DNA of 64,000 nucleotides from JBMNGO01 sp050949885 (GCA_050949885.1 JBMNGO010000005.1:1-64000), one strand, 5' to 3'; counted from the first letter of the stretch, positions 27,117 to 36,958 are shown. The notes: generated from the letters alone by a model not told the origin. Program-made: numbers and translations.

Positions 27117-27591
27117 TAAGAATGCTTTACCTCCACTTTCAACCTAGTCAATTTACAGTATAGTGATTGGTTTATTTGGGGGCAAGGCTAATGTTTTGGC
27201 CACTCTTTCACGCTTTGCGTTGATACGGCATGGTCAATTGATTGTGGGTAAGACGCAATTATTTTGCAAGGCTGCAGGAAATTTCCAGTTTGTACCGAAA
27301 TTTACTATACGTTACTACAGAATAAAATCAGCCAAATCTTTATTTCGTAGTGAATGGCAATTTTGACGGTTCCTTTGCAACGTGGGCAGGGAGGTTCAAA
27401 TAAGGCCACCCGGTGCCAAACCACCAGGTAATCAAAAAATCATGAAATGGGGTAAAAAGCCAACCCCGGAGTGTCCGGTTTAGCGGGGAAAGGTTGCTTT
27501 GCAAAGGACCGACAGCGATTATGTCGTCTGGGGCGGCGGCAGGCTGCGCCTGACCGTGAAAGAATTGATGGAAGTTGTTTTGATGGGTTGA
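27117..27591. other. Gap at the left junction of the prophage remnant
   Basis: The first part holds the upstream region of the transporter. From about 27350 codon-like phage-type sequence begins: in the frame of the tail gene, a TAG (27481) and a TGA (27589) bracket WGGGRLRLTVKELMEVVLMG. I read this as decayed phage sequence at the edge of the deletion. Confidence 0.35.
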
Positions 27592-28404
27592 GCTTATAAC
27601 CGCGTATATGTTTTGGGCGGCAGCATGCTGTCCGATCCCCAGACCATCGAGTGGAAGGCGGACGGCGCGGCCCGCATCTGGGTGCTGCCCTGGACTCCAA
27701 ACGAGTGCGGCCTGCGGGTGGGCGGTACTGTGAAAAGCGTCGGCGTTGAGGGTGTGGATGAAGAAGATGCCAAGGATTATCTGGTAAACCTCAGCGACGG
27801 CTACCTGCGCTGTTCTGCTGATACTGATACACCCGAGAGTGGCGTGACCATTTCGCTTACCGCCCGGCAAAGCATTGATGTTATTACCGTGGTAGATGAT
27901 TTGGCCAGCCAGGCTTTAATTGCCGTCCTGGAAGGCGGCGACGGAGTGTATGAGCACTATATCAAAGATGATACCTTGACCACCATTGAAGCTGCTGAAG
28001 CAGCCGGAAATGCCGACCTTAGGGAATGGGCTAATCCAAAGACCAGCGGCAGTTTCATCACCGCAGTGCCGGGATGGGAACCGGGACAGTTAGTAAGCAT
28101 TGAGCTTCCCGAACGGGGTGTAAACGCGGTGTTCCTGGTACAAAAGGTGACCATCTCCTTAAGTGAAGCCAGTCTTTGGGTATACACCATAGAATACGGC
28201 GGACGTCTCTTAGGGATAGCCGATTTTCTAAAAGCCCTGGTCTCCGCCCAGCAGAAGAAAAAGATGAACGATACCAAACTGATCCATAAGTTTGTCTATG
28301 GAACTGAAGCCATAGCGATAAAAGACGTGCTGCTTACAGCGGGCAGAAATCGTCCCTGGCTGGTCGAGAGCTGTGCAAGCGGCGCGGTGATGATAGGAGG
28401 TTGA
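27592..28404 (+). pseudogene. Phage tail-tip/baseplate protein, N-terminally truncated
   Basis: About 270 codons after an in-frame TGA. The start AYNRVYVLGGSMLSDPQ followed by ADGAARIWVLPW and VGVEGVDEEDA matches the C-terminal third of siphovirus tail-tip/baseplate proteins, which are usually at least 500 residues. GSFITAVPGWEPGQLVSIEL continues the pattern. The annotated start (TTG 27613 or ATG 27625) lacks a clear ribosome site. The upstream 5' part of the gene is missing. Confidence 0.6.
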
Positions 28405-28408
28405 TGTA

Positions 28409-29020
28409 ATGGCTGGCGGATATATTCAAGTCCCGCCCGACAGCACCGGGAAAAAGTTAAACGCTCGCTACCGGGCGATTGAAGGCACGGCGGGCTATGA
28501 GCAGTATGTGGCCTGGCAGGGGCTTCCTACCTTTTATTGTTTAGCGCCCAGCGTTACTCTGGCGCAGAACAAGCACCTGTTTTCCATATATAACGATGCG
28601 GGCAGCGGATATTTAATCCGGGTACCCCGGCTGTCCATTGTCAACATGTCACTGACATCGGTTACCGGCGTAGGGGTGGAACTAAATTTTATGCGTACAA
28701 CCAGCCAGAGCGGCGGTACGGTTATAACGCCGCAAAAAGCTGACACTGCGGATGTTAACCTGACAGCGGCAATTCACATAGCCACCGGAGCCACCGTTGC
28801 CGAAGGAGCCTTGCTGTGGCCGGTGACTCTTAATAACGATGAAATACCCCTGACCCTTAATGACACTCCTTTGCTGGATTTCAATATGATACCCCGGGGA
28901 ATGGACGTTAAGCCTTTGTGTATACGGCCGGGAGAAGGTTTCAGCATCAAACAGATAACCAACACCAGTGTCGGCCTATGGTCAATACTGGCGGTGATTA
29001 CGGCTGAGGATGTCGCATAG
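28409..29020 (+). CDS. Phage tail-region protein, unknown
   Basis: A 203-residue beta-rich protein that lies four bases after the tail-tip gene, with GGAGG before the ATG. No domain recognised, but the position and composition (polar, Thr/Gly/Asn-rich, SVTLAQNKHLFSIYNDAGSG) fit a structural tail or fibre protein. Part of a dense same-strand block that runs to the holin. Confidence 0.6.
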   Translation: MAGGYIQVPPDSTGKKLNARYRAIEGTAGYEQYVAWQGLPTFYCLAPSVTLAQNKHLFSIYNDAGSGYLIRVPRLSIVNMSLTSVTGVGVELNFMRTTSQSGGTVITPQKADTADVNLTAAIHIATGATVAEGALLWPVTLNNDEIPLTLNDTPLLDFNMIPRGMDVKPLCIRPGEGFSIKQITNTSVGLWSILAVITAEDVA

Positions 29021-29031
29021 GGGGTTTGGCT

Positions 29032-29438
29032 ATGTCTATGATATGGGAAATGCACAAGTGGGGGCTTGAACACATCCCGCAACCGGAAAGCCAAGCCGTA
29101 CCCACCATTGGCAGCCTGGCCTCTATGACTACTACTGGGATTACATCCGACTTAAAAAAGCCGTACCCACCATTGGCAGCCTGGCCCGCATCTATCCTCA
29201 AGCCCAAGCTATGTCACTGCCTAGGGGGCTGCAGATATCGACGAGTATTGATGGCAGCCAGTGGAGCCAATGGGCGGATGTGGACTTTTCCGAAGCTGTA
29301 ACAGTACCTTTCCCGGGCTTTATCAAATTCAGGGCCTATCAAAAAGCCAACGTGCAGGTCTTTAACTACAAGTCGCCAGATGAAGCCGACTCGCTGGTTG
29401 GCCTGACGGTGGTATTAGGCCAGTACGGGGTGGTGTGA
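29032..29438 (+). pseudogene. Phage tail-region gene split by a frameshift
   Basis: The frame from ATG 29032 begins MSMIWEMHKWGLEHIPQP and goes off after a 29-base segment that recurs 65 bases later. A second frame carries LYDYYWDYIRLKKAVPTIG and continues SLARIYPQAQAMSLPRGLQI to GLTVVLGQYGVV. The two share the words AVPTIGSLA. One gene of about 135 residues fits best. The product is probably a tail fibre or collar component of unknown role. Confidence 0.55.
29093..29186 (+). repeat. 29-bp direct repeat, two copies 65 bases apart
   Basis: Bases 29093-29121 and 29158-29186 are identical (AAGCCGTACCCACC to CCTGGCC). The 65-base offset is not a multiple of three, so the duplication itself makes the frameshift in the host gene. 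Confidence 0.9.
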
Positions 29439-29439
29439 C

Positions 29440-29850
29440 ATGAAAGACACTATCAGCCTTAAATCAGAATGGTATTTGGAATACGGTGACGGCAAAGTTA
29501 TCGGCCCTTTAAAGAACTATGTTACCAGCGCAGGTTTAAATATAGCCGCCCAGAAGCTGGCCGGGCTCTCCAGCCCCTATCTCGTTATTGGTGATGATAC
29601 GGCCGAAGGGGATACCATATCCGAAGTTTACCGCAAGGCAGTATCGGTGGTGACCCAGTCCGGAAACATGATCCGCTTCAGGACGGTGCTCTTGGCTGGA
29701 GAAGGCAACGGGCAGCACCAAAAGACCTGTATCTTCACCGACGCCAGCGATGCGCCCGGCTCCGGCATTATGTTTAACCTCTTAAAAGTGCCCTGGGGCA
29801 AGGAAAACCAGATGATTTTGACAGTGGAATGCAGGCTTACTCTGCAGTAG
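29440..29850 (+). CDS. Phage tail-region protein, unknown
   Basis: A 136-residue protein starting one base after the previous stop. It opens LKSEWYLEYGDGKVIGPL and is beta-rich with a C-terminal VECRLTLQ. No family recognised; its place in the operon suggests a tail-fibre-related structural protein. Confidence 0.6.
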   Translation: MKDTISLKSEWYLEYGDGKVIGPLKNYVTSAGLNIAAQKLAGLSSPYLVIGDDTAEGDTISEVYRKAVSVVTQSGNMIRFRTVLLAGEGNGQHQKTCIFTDASDAPGSGIMFNLLKVPWGKENQMILTVECRLTLQ

Positions 29851-29862
29851 GGGGTGATTTTT

Positions 29863-30594
29863 GTGTTGTTTGCAGCTGAAAGCGGCCGAACAGTAATCGA
29901 TGAGAACCTGGCTAATGCTGCTATGATGATGCAGGAATTTTCGCATATTTATGAAGGCACCGCTTTTGGTGGCAAAACCGGAGCGGGCATAGCTGAATTT
30001 GACTGTGCCGGTTATGACCATGCGGTGCGGTTTAAGGCTGACTCCGCCGCTGAGATAGCCCGGGTCGCTTTTGATCTTATTAAGCATGGCCAGGGTGCGG
30101 ATCTTTTGGTTGAACTGCGGGAAGGTTTTAATCCGGACGGTTCAATGTTGGGTTCTTTGCTGAGATATATGGTTCTGCCCAAAGAGTTTATTCCCACCAG
30201 CAAGGGATATTTCAGCATCCCCATAGATATATCGGACCTGGTGAGCGGGGCTTACTACTGGCTGATTATTAAAAAAGCCGGGGATGCCGACAACCATTTT
30301 CACCTTCACGGAGAAACCATCCAGGACTCCTTATACCCCACTTACAAAAGAGCGGGAAACAGCGGAGCCTGGACAGCGGAGAATGCCATCCACTTCGGGG
30401 TATATAACGGGGAAACGGGCAACCTTTTGCATGGCATCTATGGCTACAACGCCGTCACCTGGCTTATATGGGACGGCGATTTAATCTCCAAAGCCTATCG
30501 GTACCTGCCCCCCGCCTCCGGTTTTTCCGGCGGGGTCAGGCAGATCAAAACCTATCAATGGTCAGGCGAGATATTAAAACGGGGGGTGGTGTAA
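29863..30594 (+). CDS. Phage tail-fibre-like protein
   Basis: About 243 residues. The frame opens at GTG 29854; GTG 29863 is preferred because GGGGGTGA lies upstream. A GKTGAGIAEFDC turn precedes a beta-sandwich with ADNHFHLHG and VYNGETGNLLHGIYGYN, like carbohydrate-binding parts of phage receptor proteins. Its stop overlaps the start of the next gene (TAATG). Confidence 0.55.
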   Translation: MLFAAESGRTVIDENLANAAMMMQEFSHIYEGTAFGGKTGAGIAEFDCAGYDHAVRFKADSAAEIARVAFDLIKHGQGADLLVELREGFNPDGSMLGSLLRYMVLPKEFIPTSKGYFSIPIDISDLVSGAYYWLIIKKAGDADNHFHLHGETIQDSLYPTYKRAGNSGAWTAENAIHFGVYNGETGNLLHGIYGYNAVTWLIWDGDLISKAYRYLPPASGFSGGVRQIKTYQWSGEILKRGVV

Positions 30595-31208
30595 TGTTTG
30601 GCTCAGAAGAGATACTAGCTTTTATTAGGCGCTCGGTCGGCGTGCGCGGGGATGCGGCCGATACCGCCGGGAGTCTGCATTCTAAAGTTAAAAAATTAAG
30701 TGACGACGCTTTGGCTGCCTTGGCGAGAGCACCTTGGAACAACAAAAGTATAATAATTACCGCCGGGTATACAACCTCAAGTAAAACGGCGGACGATATT
30801 TGGCATGATTATGTGGCCATAACGGGACCCAGAATGATTATAGGCGGCTATATCAGAATATGGACTCCAGGCAGCACAACGTATGTATATAATCGATTGC
30901 TAATTGACGGAGTTAGTGTGTTTTCCTTCAGTACGCCGGATTATGTTTTGGATGCCGGTACAAGACCGGGTAGATTACCTTTAGGGTATTTTAAGACTTA
31001 TCGCGACACTGCTGGCAACTATGTAGGTGGCGGCCTGGGAACTTACTATGATGGCAGTGATGACAGTACAGGCGGTGGAGAATGGTGGGTTTTACCCTTT
31101 GGAACCCCGATTCAGTCATCTCTGAATTTTCAATATCAAGTGCAGACGGGTGGCAGCAGTTCGTACGCCGCTAGGGCACAATGGGGTATCTGGCATGTGG
31201 CCGCTTAG
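30594..31208 (+). CDS. Phage structural protein, unknown
   Basis: A 204-residue protein starting within the previous stop codon, with a GGGGGGTGG ribosome site. A helical N-terminus is followed by a Gly/Tyr/Ser-rich beta part (YFKTYRDTAGNYVGGGLG). Likely a distal tail or fibre protein. No recognised domain. Confidence 0.55.
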   Translation: MFGSEEILAFIRRSVGVRGDAADTAGSLHSKVKKLSDDALAALARAPWNNKSIIITAGYTTSSKTADDIWHDYVAITGPRMIIGGYIRIWTPGSTTYVYNRLLIDGVSVFSFSTPDYVLDAGTRPGRLPLGYFKTYRDTAGNYVGGGLGTYYDGSDDSTGGGEWWVLPFGTPIQSSLNFQYQVQTGGSSSYAARAQWGIWHVAA

Positions 31209-31220
31209 GAGGGAGAATCG

Positions 31221-31586
31221 GTGAAGATAAATGAAAATGGTCTTATCTATGAAATACAGATGGAAAACGGGGTTGAGGTGGCCAGATTCATCAAGTGTGC
31301 CTTCCTGCGGCTTGATATACGCTGCATGGATACAGTGGCTGTTAACCAGGAACTGGATGTGACCATCGCTTATCTGGGCTACGAGGGTAATCCCCAGGCT
31401 AACAGCGAGAACATAACAGTACAGGTGATTTTTGAGGGGGAGGTTGTTGCCGAAAGAACAATAACCCCAATCAACGGGACCGGGAATCTGGTACTGGAAT
31501 TTGCTGGTCCTGGAGAGTACCGAATTAGCGCGACAGGGAACTGCACCTGCGAACCCGCGGAAAAGAAGGTGATAGTAAATGGCTGA
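31221..31586 (+). CDS. Phage-region protein, Ig-like beta sandwich
   Basis: A 121-residue protein from a GTG behind GGAGGGAG. The body has a beta-sandwich rhythm (LDVTIAYLGYEGNPQA, AGPGEYRISATGN) and two cysteines near the end (CTCEPAEKK). It overlaps the next gene by eight bases. Function unknown. Confidence 0.5.
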   Translation: MKINENGLIYEIQMENGVEVARFIKCAFLRLDIRCMDTVAVNQELDVTIAYLGYEGNPQANSENITVQVIFEGEVVAERTITPINGTGNLVLEFAGPGEYRISATGNCTCEPAEKKVIVNG

Positions 31587-31782
31587 GAAGCTAGTGGTAG
31601 CTAAGACGGAAAAGCACCTGGCCGCTGAGGCCGAGGCGGCCAAAATATCCGACAGAGCGGCTAAAATAAAAGTCTTAACGGGCAAAGCCAACAAGGATGT
31701 GGTGCTTACTGATATCTATGAGCAAAACAAACTCATTTTAGAGTTTCAAAACGAAATACTGTGGCTATTGAGAAACAAATAG
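31579..31782 (+). CDS. Small helical phage protein
   Basis: A 67-residue, charged, fully helical protein (KTEKHLAAEAEAAKISDRAA, ending ILWLLRNK). Its ATG lies within the end of the previous gene. Such small proteins often precede holins (Xis/XkdX-like). No family is certain. Confidence 0.5.
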   Translation: MAEKLVVAKTEKHLAAEAEAAKISDRAAKIKVLTGKANKDVVLTDIYEQNKLILEFQNEILWLLRNK

Positions 31783-31846
31783 TACCTGTAAAAGATGTGT
31801 GAGCCGCAGAGCTCTTTTTTATTGCCAAAATCAAGGAGGGAGATTC

Positions 31847-32257
31847 GTGAGAAACGCTATTAATTCTGCCCAAATAGCATTTACCGCTATCGGCGGCTGG
31901 CTGGGCTGGGCCTTGGGAGGCTGGGACGGCTTTTTGTATGCTCTGATCACCTTGGTGGTTATTGATTACCTGACCGGCGTCATGTTGGCCATACTGGAAA
32001 AACGTCTGTCCAGCGAGGTCGGAGCCAGGGGCATCTTTAAGAAGGTGCTGATTTTTGCCCTGGTGGCGGTGGGACACATTATAGACGCCCAGATTATTGC
32101 TAACGGCAGCGCCGTCCGTACTGCGGTCATCTTCTTCTATTTATCCAACGAAGGGATCAGTATTTTGGAAAACGCGGCCAAGATCGGCCTGCCTATTCCG
32201 GAGAAACTCAAGTTGGTTCTAGAGCAGCTGAATAAGGAGGAAAAGATTAATGGCTAG
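31847..32257 (+). CDS. Phage holin family protein
   Basis: A 136-residue membrane protein with three hydrophobic segments (about 6-45, 60-85, 88-105) and the signature VVIDYLTGVMLAILEKRLSS of the TcdE/Cph1 (holin_4) family. The holin makes the membrane pore that lets the amidase reach the wall. GTG 31847 is used because GGAGGGAG precedes it. The stop overlaps the amidase start. Confidence 0.88.
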   Translation: MRNAINSAQIAFTAIGGWLGWALGGWDGFLYALITLVVIDYLTGVMLAILEKRLSSEVGARGIFKKVLIFALVAVGHIIDAQIIANGSAVRTAVIFFYLSNEGISILENAAKIGLPIPEKLKLVLEQLNKEEKING

Positions 32258-32957
32258 GTTATGTTTCGACTACGGGCATGGCGGCAATGACCCGGGCGCT
32301 GTATATAAAGCAAGGAAAGAAGCTGATGATGTGCTGAGCCTAGGTCGGGCCGTAGCAGCAGTGTTGAGACGCCATGGAGTAATCGTCGATGAGACCAGAA
32401 CGGCGGATGTTAGCTTAAGCCTGAAAGCTAGATGTGATTTTGAAAACATGGGCAGCTTTGATTACTTCATATCCTTTCACCGTAATGCTTTTAAGCCGGA
32501 AACGGCTGCCGGTGTTGAAACTTACACTTATTTAAATCCGGGAGCCAAGTCAAAGGGGCTGGCCGAAAAAATTCAAAGCTCCCTGGTGGATGTCGGTTTT
32601 GCAAACCGGGGGGTGAAAACAGCTAATTATCAAGTCTTAAGAGAAACCAAGGCCCCTGCAGTACTAATCGAAATCGGCTTTATTGATAACAGCCAGGACA
32701 ATGCACTGTTTGATGCCAAGAAAAATGAAATTGTCAAAGCAGTTTCTTGCGCTATCCTTTCCCAACTGGGGTTAGCATACATAGAAGAAAGCAAGATTGG
32801 TCTGGAAGGAGATTTGGAGGTGCTGGTCAGAAACGGCATACTTAAATCCCCCGGATATTGGCTGGAAAATGCCCGGGCGGGTAAAACCATTAAGGGCGAA
32901 TATGCCGGACTGCTTATTAAGCGAATAGCTGAATATATTTCGTCTCAACAACATTGA
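32250..32957 (+). CDS. Phage endolysin, N-acetylmuramoyl-L-alanine amidase
   Basis: A 235-residue Amidase_3 zinc enzyme cutting the amide bond between MurNAc and L-Ala. Zinc ligands fit H10 (DYGHGG), E24 (KEADDV) and the His of SFHRNAF, with the catalytic Glu in AVLIEIGFIDN. A C-terminal part of about 60 residues resembles a small wall-binding or structural domain. It overlaps the holin by eight bases: a lysis cassette. The following terminator has a 5-bp stem with long loop. Confidence 0.9.
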   Translation: MARLCFDYGHGGNDPGAVYKARKEADDVLSLGRAVAAVLRRHGVIVDETRTADVSLSLKARCDFENMGSFDYFISFHRNAFKPETAAGVETYTYLNPGAKSKGLAEKIQSSLVDVGFANRGVKTANYQVLRETKAPAVLIEIGFIDNSQDNALFDAKKNEIVKAVSCAILSQLGLAYIEESKIGLEGDLEVLVRNGILKSPGYWLENARAGKTIKGEYAGLLIKRIAEYISSQQH

Positions 32958-32979
32958 CTACGATTACATTTAAGCAACC

Positions 32980-33014
32980 GCCCGTGGAGCAACTCGCTCT
33001 GCGGGCTTTTTTTT
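32980..33014 (+). terminator. Terminator after the lysis cassette
   Basis: GCCCG (32980-32984) pairs with CGGGC (33002-33006) with an inner GAGC/GCTC pairing, followed by eight Ts. Confidence 0.85.
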
Positions 33015-33133
33015 GCTGGGGTTCGACTCCCCCTCCCTTCCCTTCTCCTCCTCCATTTCGGTACTCAAATCCCCATCTACTGTCCTTTGAATGGTGAGAG
33101 GGATATTTGCCCTCCGATGGGAGGAATCGAAAT

Positions 33134-33355
33134 ATGGCAAACGTTACAGATGGAAAACCGGGAATCAATTATGAGAAAAAGCCCGTTTCGCATGATCAAT
33201 TGCAGCATGAATATGATTATTTTCTGGCCCAGCAGATATTAGAATCCATGTTGAAAAACGACTTGATTACTGTGGGTGAATTTAACCAGATAACCGCGCT
33301 TAACCGCCAGTCTTTCTCTCCTGCCCTGGCCCAGATCATGCCCGTAAAACGTTGA
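33134..33355 (+). CDS. Small SHOCT-like protein of the recombinase operon
   Basis: About 73 residues. The ATG at 33134 follows GGGAGGA. The segment QQILESMLKNDLITVGEFNQ and a following TALNRQSFSP match a short SHOCT-like helix-loop module often found immediately ahead of serine recombinases in Clostridia. It is 50 bases from the recombinase gene. Probably binds or regulates the recombinase; that is inferred. Confidence 0.6.
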   Translation: MANVTDGKPGINYEKKPVSHDQLQHEYDYFLAQQILESMLKNDLITVGEFNQITALNRQSFSPALAQIMPVKR

Positions 33356-33405
33356 TATTACTTGGCCACAGAGGTAATATGACACACTGACCAGGAGGTG
33401 AGAAC

Positions 33406-34968
33406 TTGAAAAAGGTAACCAAAATCGTTCAAAATACAGCTGATTTTACCGAACGGCCCAAGCTGCGTGTTGCGGCCTACTGCCGTGTCTCAACCGACAG
33501 CGATGAACAGTTGGAAAGCCTTGAGGCTCAGATGAAGCACTACGAAGCCTACATCAAGGCAAATCCTGATTGGGAGTTTGCCGGGCTTTACTATGATGAA
33601 GGCATCACGGGTACAAAAAAGGAAAAACGCCCTGAACTGCTTCGGATGATTGCCGACTGTGAAAATAGGAAAATAGACTTTATCGTAACCAAATCCATCA
33701 GTCGGTTTGCCCGAAACACCACTGACTGTTTGGAACTGGTCAGAAAGCTGATTGACCTCGGCATCTTCATATATTTCGAGAAAGAAAACATCAACACCGG
33801 ATCAATGGAAAGCGAACTCATGCTGTCGATCCTGAGTGGACTGGCCGAAAGCGAATCGGTCTCTATTGCAGAGAACAGTAAGTGGTCAGTAAAGCGCCGC
33901 TTCCAAAACGGTACCTACAAAATCTCCTGCCCCCCTTTTGGTTACGATGCCATTGATGGACAGTTAGTAGTGAATGAAGCTCAGGCAGAAATCGTCAGAT
34001 TTATCTTTGCCGAGATTCTGTCCGGCAAAGGCACCCACAATATTGCCAAAGAGCTTAACCGCCGCAAGGTGCCTACCAAGAAAGGCGGTCGTTGGACAGC
34101 GACAACCATCCGCGGGATGGTCAGCAATGAAAAATACACCGGCGATGCTATTTTTCAGAAAACCTATACCGATGAGCATTTCAACCGCCACAACAACTAC
34201 GGTGAGAAAGACCAATATCTTATTCAGAATCATCATGAACCGATTATCAGCCATGAAGATTTTGAAGCTGCCCAAGTAGTAATCGAACAGCGCGGCAAGG
34301 AAAAAAGTCTGGAAAGGCGCAGCAAGAAATACCAGAATCGTTACCCGTTTTCAAGTAAAATCATCTGCAGTCAGTGCGGCGGCACATTCAAACGCCGAAT
34401 CCATTCAAGCGGCAAAAAATACATTGCATGGTGCTGCTCCACTCACATCGCGGACATCAAGAAATGCTCGATGAAATATATCCCGGAGTCCGATTTTGAA
34501 TACGCATTTGTAACCATGATGAACAAGCTAATCTTCGGGCATCAAGCAGTCCTCAAGCCGCTGCTTGTTAGTCTGAGTGGTATGAATTCCGACGACAGTC
34601 TGGCAAGCATTCAGGAGCTTGACAAGAAACTCGAAGAAAATGCACAGCAGCGAAAGGTGCTGGTCGGCTTGATGACTAAAGGCTACCTTGAACCTGCCGT
34701 TTACAATAAGAGCAACAATGAACTGATGCATGAAGCCGATAGGTTGCAACGTCAAAAGGAATCCTTAGTCCGCTTCTTAAACAGCGACACTCAGAACCTG
34801 AAAGAAGTCAGTGAGCTTCTGCGCTATACCGCTAAAGCAACAATGCTGACCGGCTTTGACGGAGATCTATTTAAGCGCTTTGTGGAACGGATTATTATGT
34901 ACTCCCGAATAGAGATTGGATTTGAGCTAAAATGCGGCATTACGCTGAAAGAAAGGCTGGTGAAATAA
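33406..34968 (+). CDS. Large serine recombinase 1
   Basis: A 520-residue site-specific recombinase of the resolvase/invertase large-serine type. The catalytic domain has the nucleophilic serine in [13 protein letters not shown] and the motif [11 protein letters not shown]. The recombinase domain follows, then a zinc-ribbon (CSQCGGTFKRR to CSTHIADIKKCSM) and a coiled coil. TTG start after CAGGAGGTGA. It probably catalyses integration or excision of the adjoining prophage or another element. The third gene encodes a related enzyme. Confidence 0.93.
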   Translation: MKKVTKIVQNTADFTERPKLRVAAYCRVSTDSDEQLESLEAQMKHYEAYIKANPDWEFAGLYYDEGITGTKKEKRPELLRMIADCENRKIDFIVTKSISRFARNTTDCLELVRKLIDLGIFIYFEKENINTGSMESELMLSILSGLAESESVSIAENSKWSVKRRFQNGTYKISCPPFGYDAIDGQLVVNEAQAEIVRFIFAEILSGKGTHNIAKELNRRKVPTKKGGRWTATTIRGMVSNEKYTGDAIFQKTYTDEHFNRHNNYGEKDQYLIQNHHEPIISHEDFEAAQVVIEQRGKEKSLERRSKKYQNRYPFSSKIICSQCGGTFKRRIHSSGKKYIAWCCSTHIADIKKCSMKYIPESDFEYAFVTMMNKLIFGHQAVLKPLLVSLSGMNSDDSLASIQELDKKLEENAQQRKVLVGLMTKGYLEPAVYNKSNNELMHEADRLQRQKESLVRFLNSDTQNLKEVSELLRYTAKATMLTGFDGDLFKRFVERIIMYSRIEIGFELKCGITLKERLVK

Positions 34969-35397
34969 ATGGGCCATACGCCATTTGGCTACCGGATTGA
35001 AAACGGGAAAGCTGTAATAGATGACGAAGCTGCTGAGCAAGTAAAAGCTCTGTTCCTGTCCTATCTGTCCGGCGACTCCTTAACAACTGCCGCCCAAAAA
35101 GCCGGCATCAATTCTTTCCATGCCGGTATCGGCAAAATGCTGCGAAATACCCATTATCTTGGTGATGAATATTACCCTGCGATAATTGACCCGGTCACTT
35201 TTGCCGCCGCTGAAGCGGAACGTATTAAACGGGCTGAGAAACTTGGCCGCATCCGGGAGCCGAAAGAAGAAACCGAGGTGCTCTTTCCCACTGCCTTCTA
35301 TATAAAAGAAGCAACACAGCAGTTTGACGACCCTTTCCAGCAGGCAGAATATGCCTACAGTCTAATAGAAAGTGAGGTGCAGGAAGATGGAAGCTAA
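34969..35397 (+). CDS. Short recombinase-domain protein
   Basis: A 142-residue protein made of the recombinase DNA-binding domain alone ([20 protein letters not shown], then a [16 protein letters not shown] core), with no catalytic serine domain. It starts directly after the first recombinase stop and overlaps the next gene. Such middle genes are found in clostridial recombinase trios and may act as an accessory DNA-binding subunit. Confidence 0.8.
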   Translation: MGHTPFGYRIENGKAVIDDEAAEQVKALFLSYLSGDSLTTAAQKAGINSFHAGIGKMLRNTHYLGDEYYPAIIDPVTFAAAEAERIKRAEKLGRIREPKEETEVLFPTAFYIKEATQQFDDPFQQAEYAYSLIESEVQEDGS

Positions 35398-36958
35398 AAA
35401 GAGTGTCACTTTGCTTCCGGCAAGAAAACAAGCCGCCAAAGCAAATAAAGATGAAGAAAAGCCAAAGCTCCGTGTGGCCGCCTACTGCCGGGTTTCTACG
35501 GACAGCGATGAGCAGGCCACCAGTTATGAAGCTCAGATTGAACATTACACGGCCTACATCAACGGTCACCCGGACTGGGTACTGGCGGGAATATATGCGG
35601 ATGGCGGAATTTCCGGCACCAACACCAAGAAGCGCGAGGAATTCAACCGTATGATTGACGAGTGTATGGCGGGCAAGATTGATATGGTTATAACCAAGTC
35701 TATCAGCCGGTTTGCCCGCAACACGCTGGACTGCCTGAAATACATACGGCAGCTGAAGGAAAAAAACATACCCGTTTATTTTGAAAAAGAGAATATCAAT
35801 TCCATGGATTCCAAAGGTGAGGTCATGCTGACGATTATGGCTTCCCTCGCCCAACAAGAAAGCCAATCCTTGAGTCAAAACGTGAAACTTGGTCTGCAAT
35901 ACCGCTATCAGCAAGGTGAAATCCAGGTCAACTGCAACCGCTTCCTGGGCTATACCAAGGATGAGAATAAGCATCTGGTGATCGTTCCGGAGGAAGCCGA
36001 AATCGTCAAACGCATTTACCGGGAATACCTTGAGGGAGCCAGCATGCTGAAAATCGCCCGTGGTTTAGAGGCGGATGGTATCCTGAACGGCGCTGGTAGG
36101 AAAAGATGGCACACCAGCAACATAAATCAGATTTTGCGGAATGAAAAATATATTGGGGATGCCCTCTTGCAGAAAACCTACACAGTTGACTTCCTCACGA
36201 AAAAGCGAGTCAAGAACAATGGCCTTGTTCCCCAATACTACGTGGAAAACAGCCATGAGGCCATCATCCCGCGTGAAATTTTTATGCAGGTGCAGGAGGA
36301 ACTGGTTCGCCGCCGTATTGTGCACACTAGTCCGAACGGGAAGAACAGAACATTTAGCAGTACGCACTGTTTTTCAAATATGATTATCTGTGGAGGCTGC
36401 AGTGAATTTTTCCGCAGGATTCATTGGAACAACCGTGGCAAAAAGTCGATCGTTTGGCGCTGCATTAGCAGGTTGGAAAATACCGGCCAATTCTGCGATG
36501 CCCGCACGGTCCTGGAAAGCACCATTGAGCAGGTACTGGTTACCGCTATCAATAATACGTTGGACGGGAAGGACACTTTCCTATCTACACTAAAGGATAA
36601 CATTGCCACCGTCTTAACCCGTGAAAGCGACCAGACCTTAGCGGATATCGACAAACGCCTGAAAGAACTGCAAATGCAGCTTTTGAAACTGGCCAGTTCC
36701 AATGCGGATTATGAGAAAGTTGGCGATGAAATTTACCTTCTGCGTGACCAAAAGCAAAAGCTGCAGGTTGAAAATGCCAACCGTGATGAACTCAAAAATC
36801 GCATGGCAGATATGACCACATTCCTAAAGAAGCAACCCACCGCTCTCACCGAATACGACGAGCAGCTTGTTCGGCGGCTGATTGAAAAAGTTACTATCTT
36901 TGAGGATAAATTCACTGTTGAGTTTAAGTCCGGCGTTACAGTGGATATTAATGAATAA
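35387..36958 (+). CDS. Large serine recombinase 2
   Basis: A 523-residue relative of the first recombinase with [20 protein letters not shown] and [15 protein letters not shown] in the catalytic domain and a zinc-ribbon ([10 protein letters not shown] to [12 protein letters not shown]). ATG 35387 is preferred (GTG 35372 has a poor context). It overlaps the short gene by 11 bases, so the three are one translationally coupled operon. Two full catalytic subunits may act together or on different sites. Confidence 0.92.
   Translation: MEAKKSVTLLPARKQAAKANKDEEKPKLRVAAYCRVSTDSDEQATSYEAQIEHYTAYINGHPDWVLAGIYADGGISGTNTKKREEFNRMIDECMAGKIDMVITKSISRFARNTLDCLKYIRQLKEKNIPVYFEKENINSMDSKGEVMLTIMASLAQQESQSLSQNVKLGLQYRYQQGEIQVNCNRFLGYTKDENKHLVIVPEEAEIVKRIYREYLEGASMLKIARGLEADGILNGAGRKRWHTSNINQILRNEKYIGDALLQKTYTVDFLTKKRVKNNGLVPQYYVENSHEAIIPREIFMQVQEELVRRRIVHTSPNGKNRTFSSTHCFSNMIICGGCSEFFRRIHWNNRGKKSIVWRCISRLENTGQFCDARTVLESTIEQVLVTAINNTLDGKDTFLSTLKDNIATVLTRESDQTLADIDKRLKELQMQLLKLASSNADYEKVGDEIYLLRDQKQKLQVENANRDELKNRMADMTTFLKKQPTALTEYDEQLVRRLIEKVTIFEDKFTVEFKSGVTVDINE

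Noticed and set aside
27117..27160. A preQ1 riboswitch upstream of the YhhQ gene.
   Set aside because: I looked for the short preQ1 aptamer and did not find its conserved core; the untranslated region is too short.
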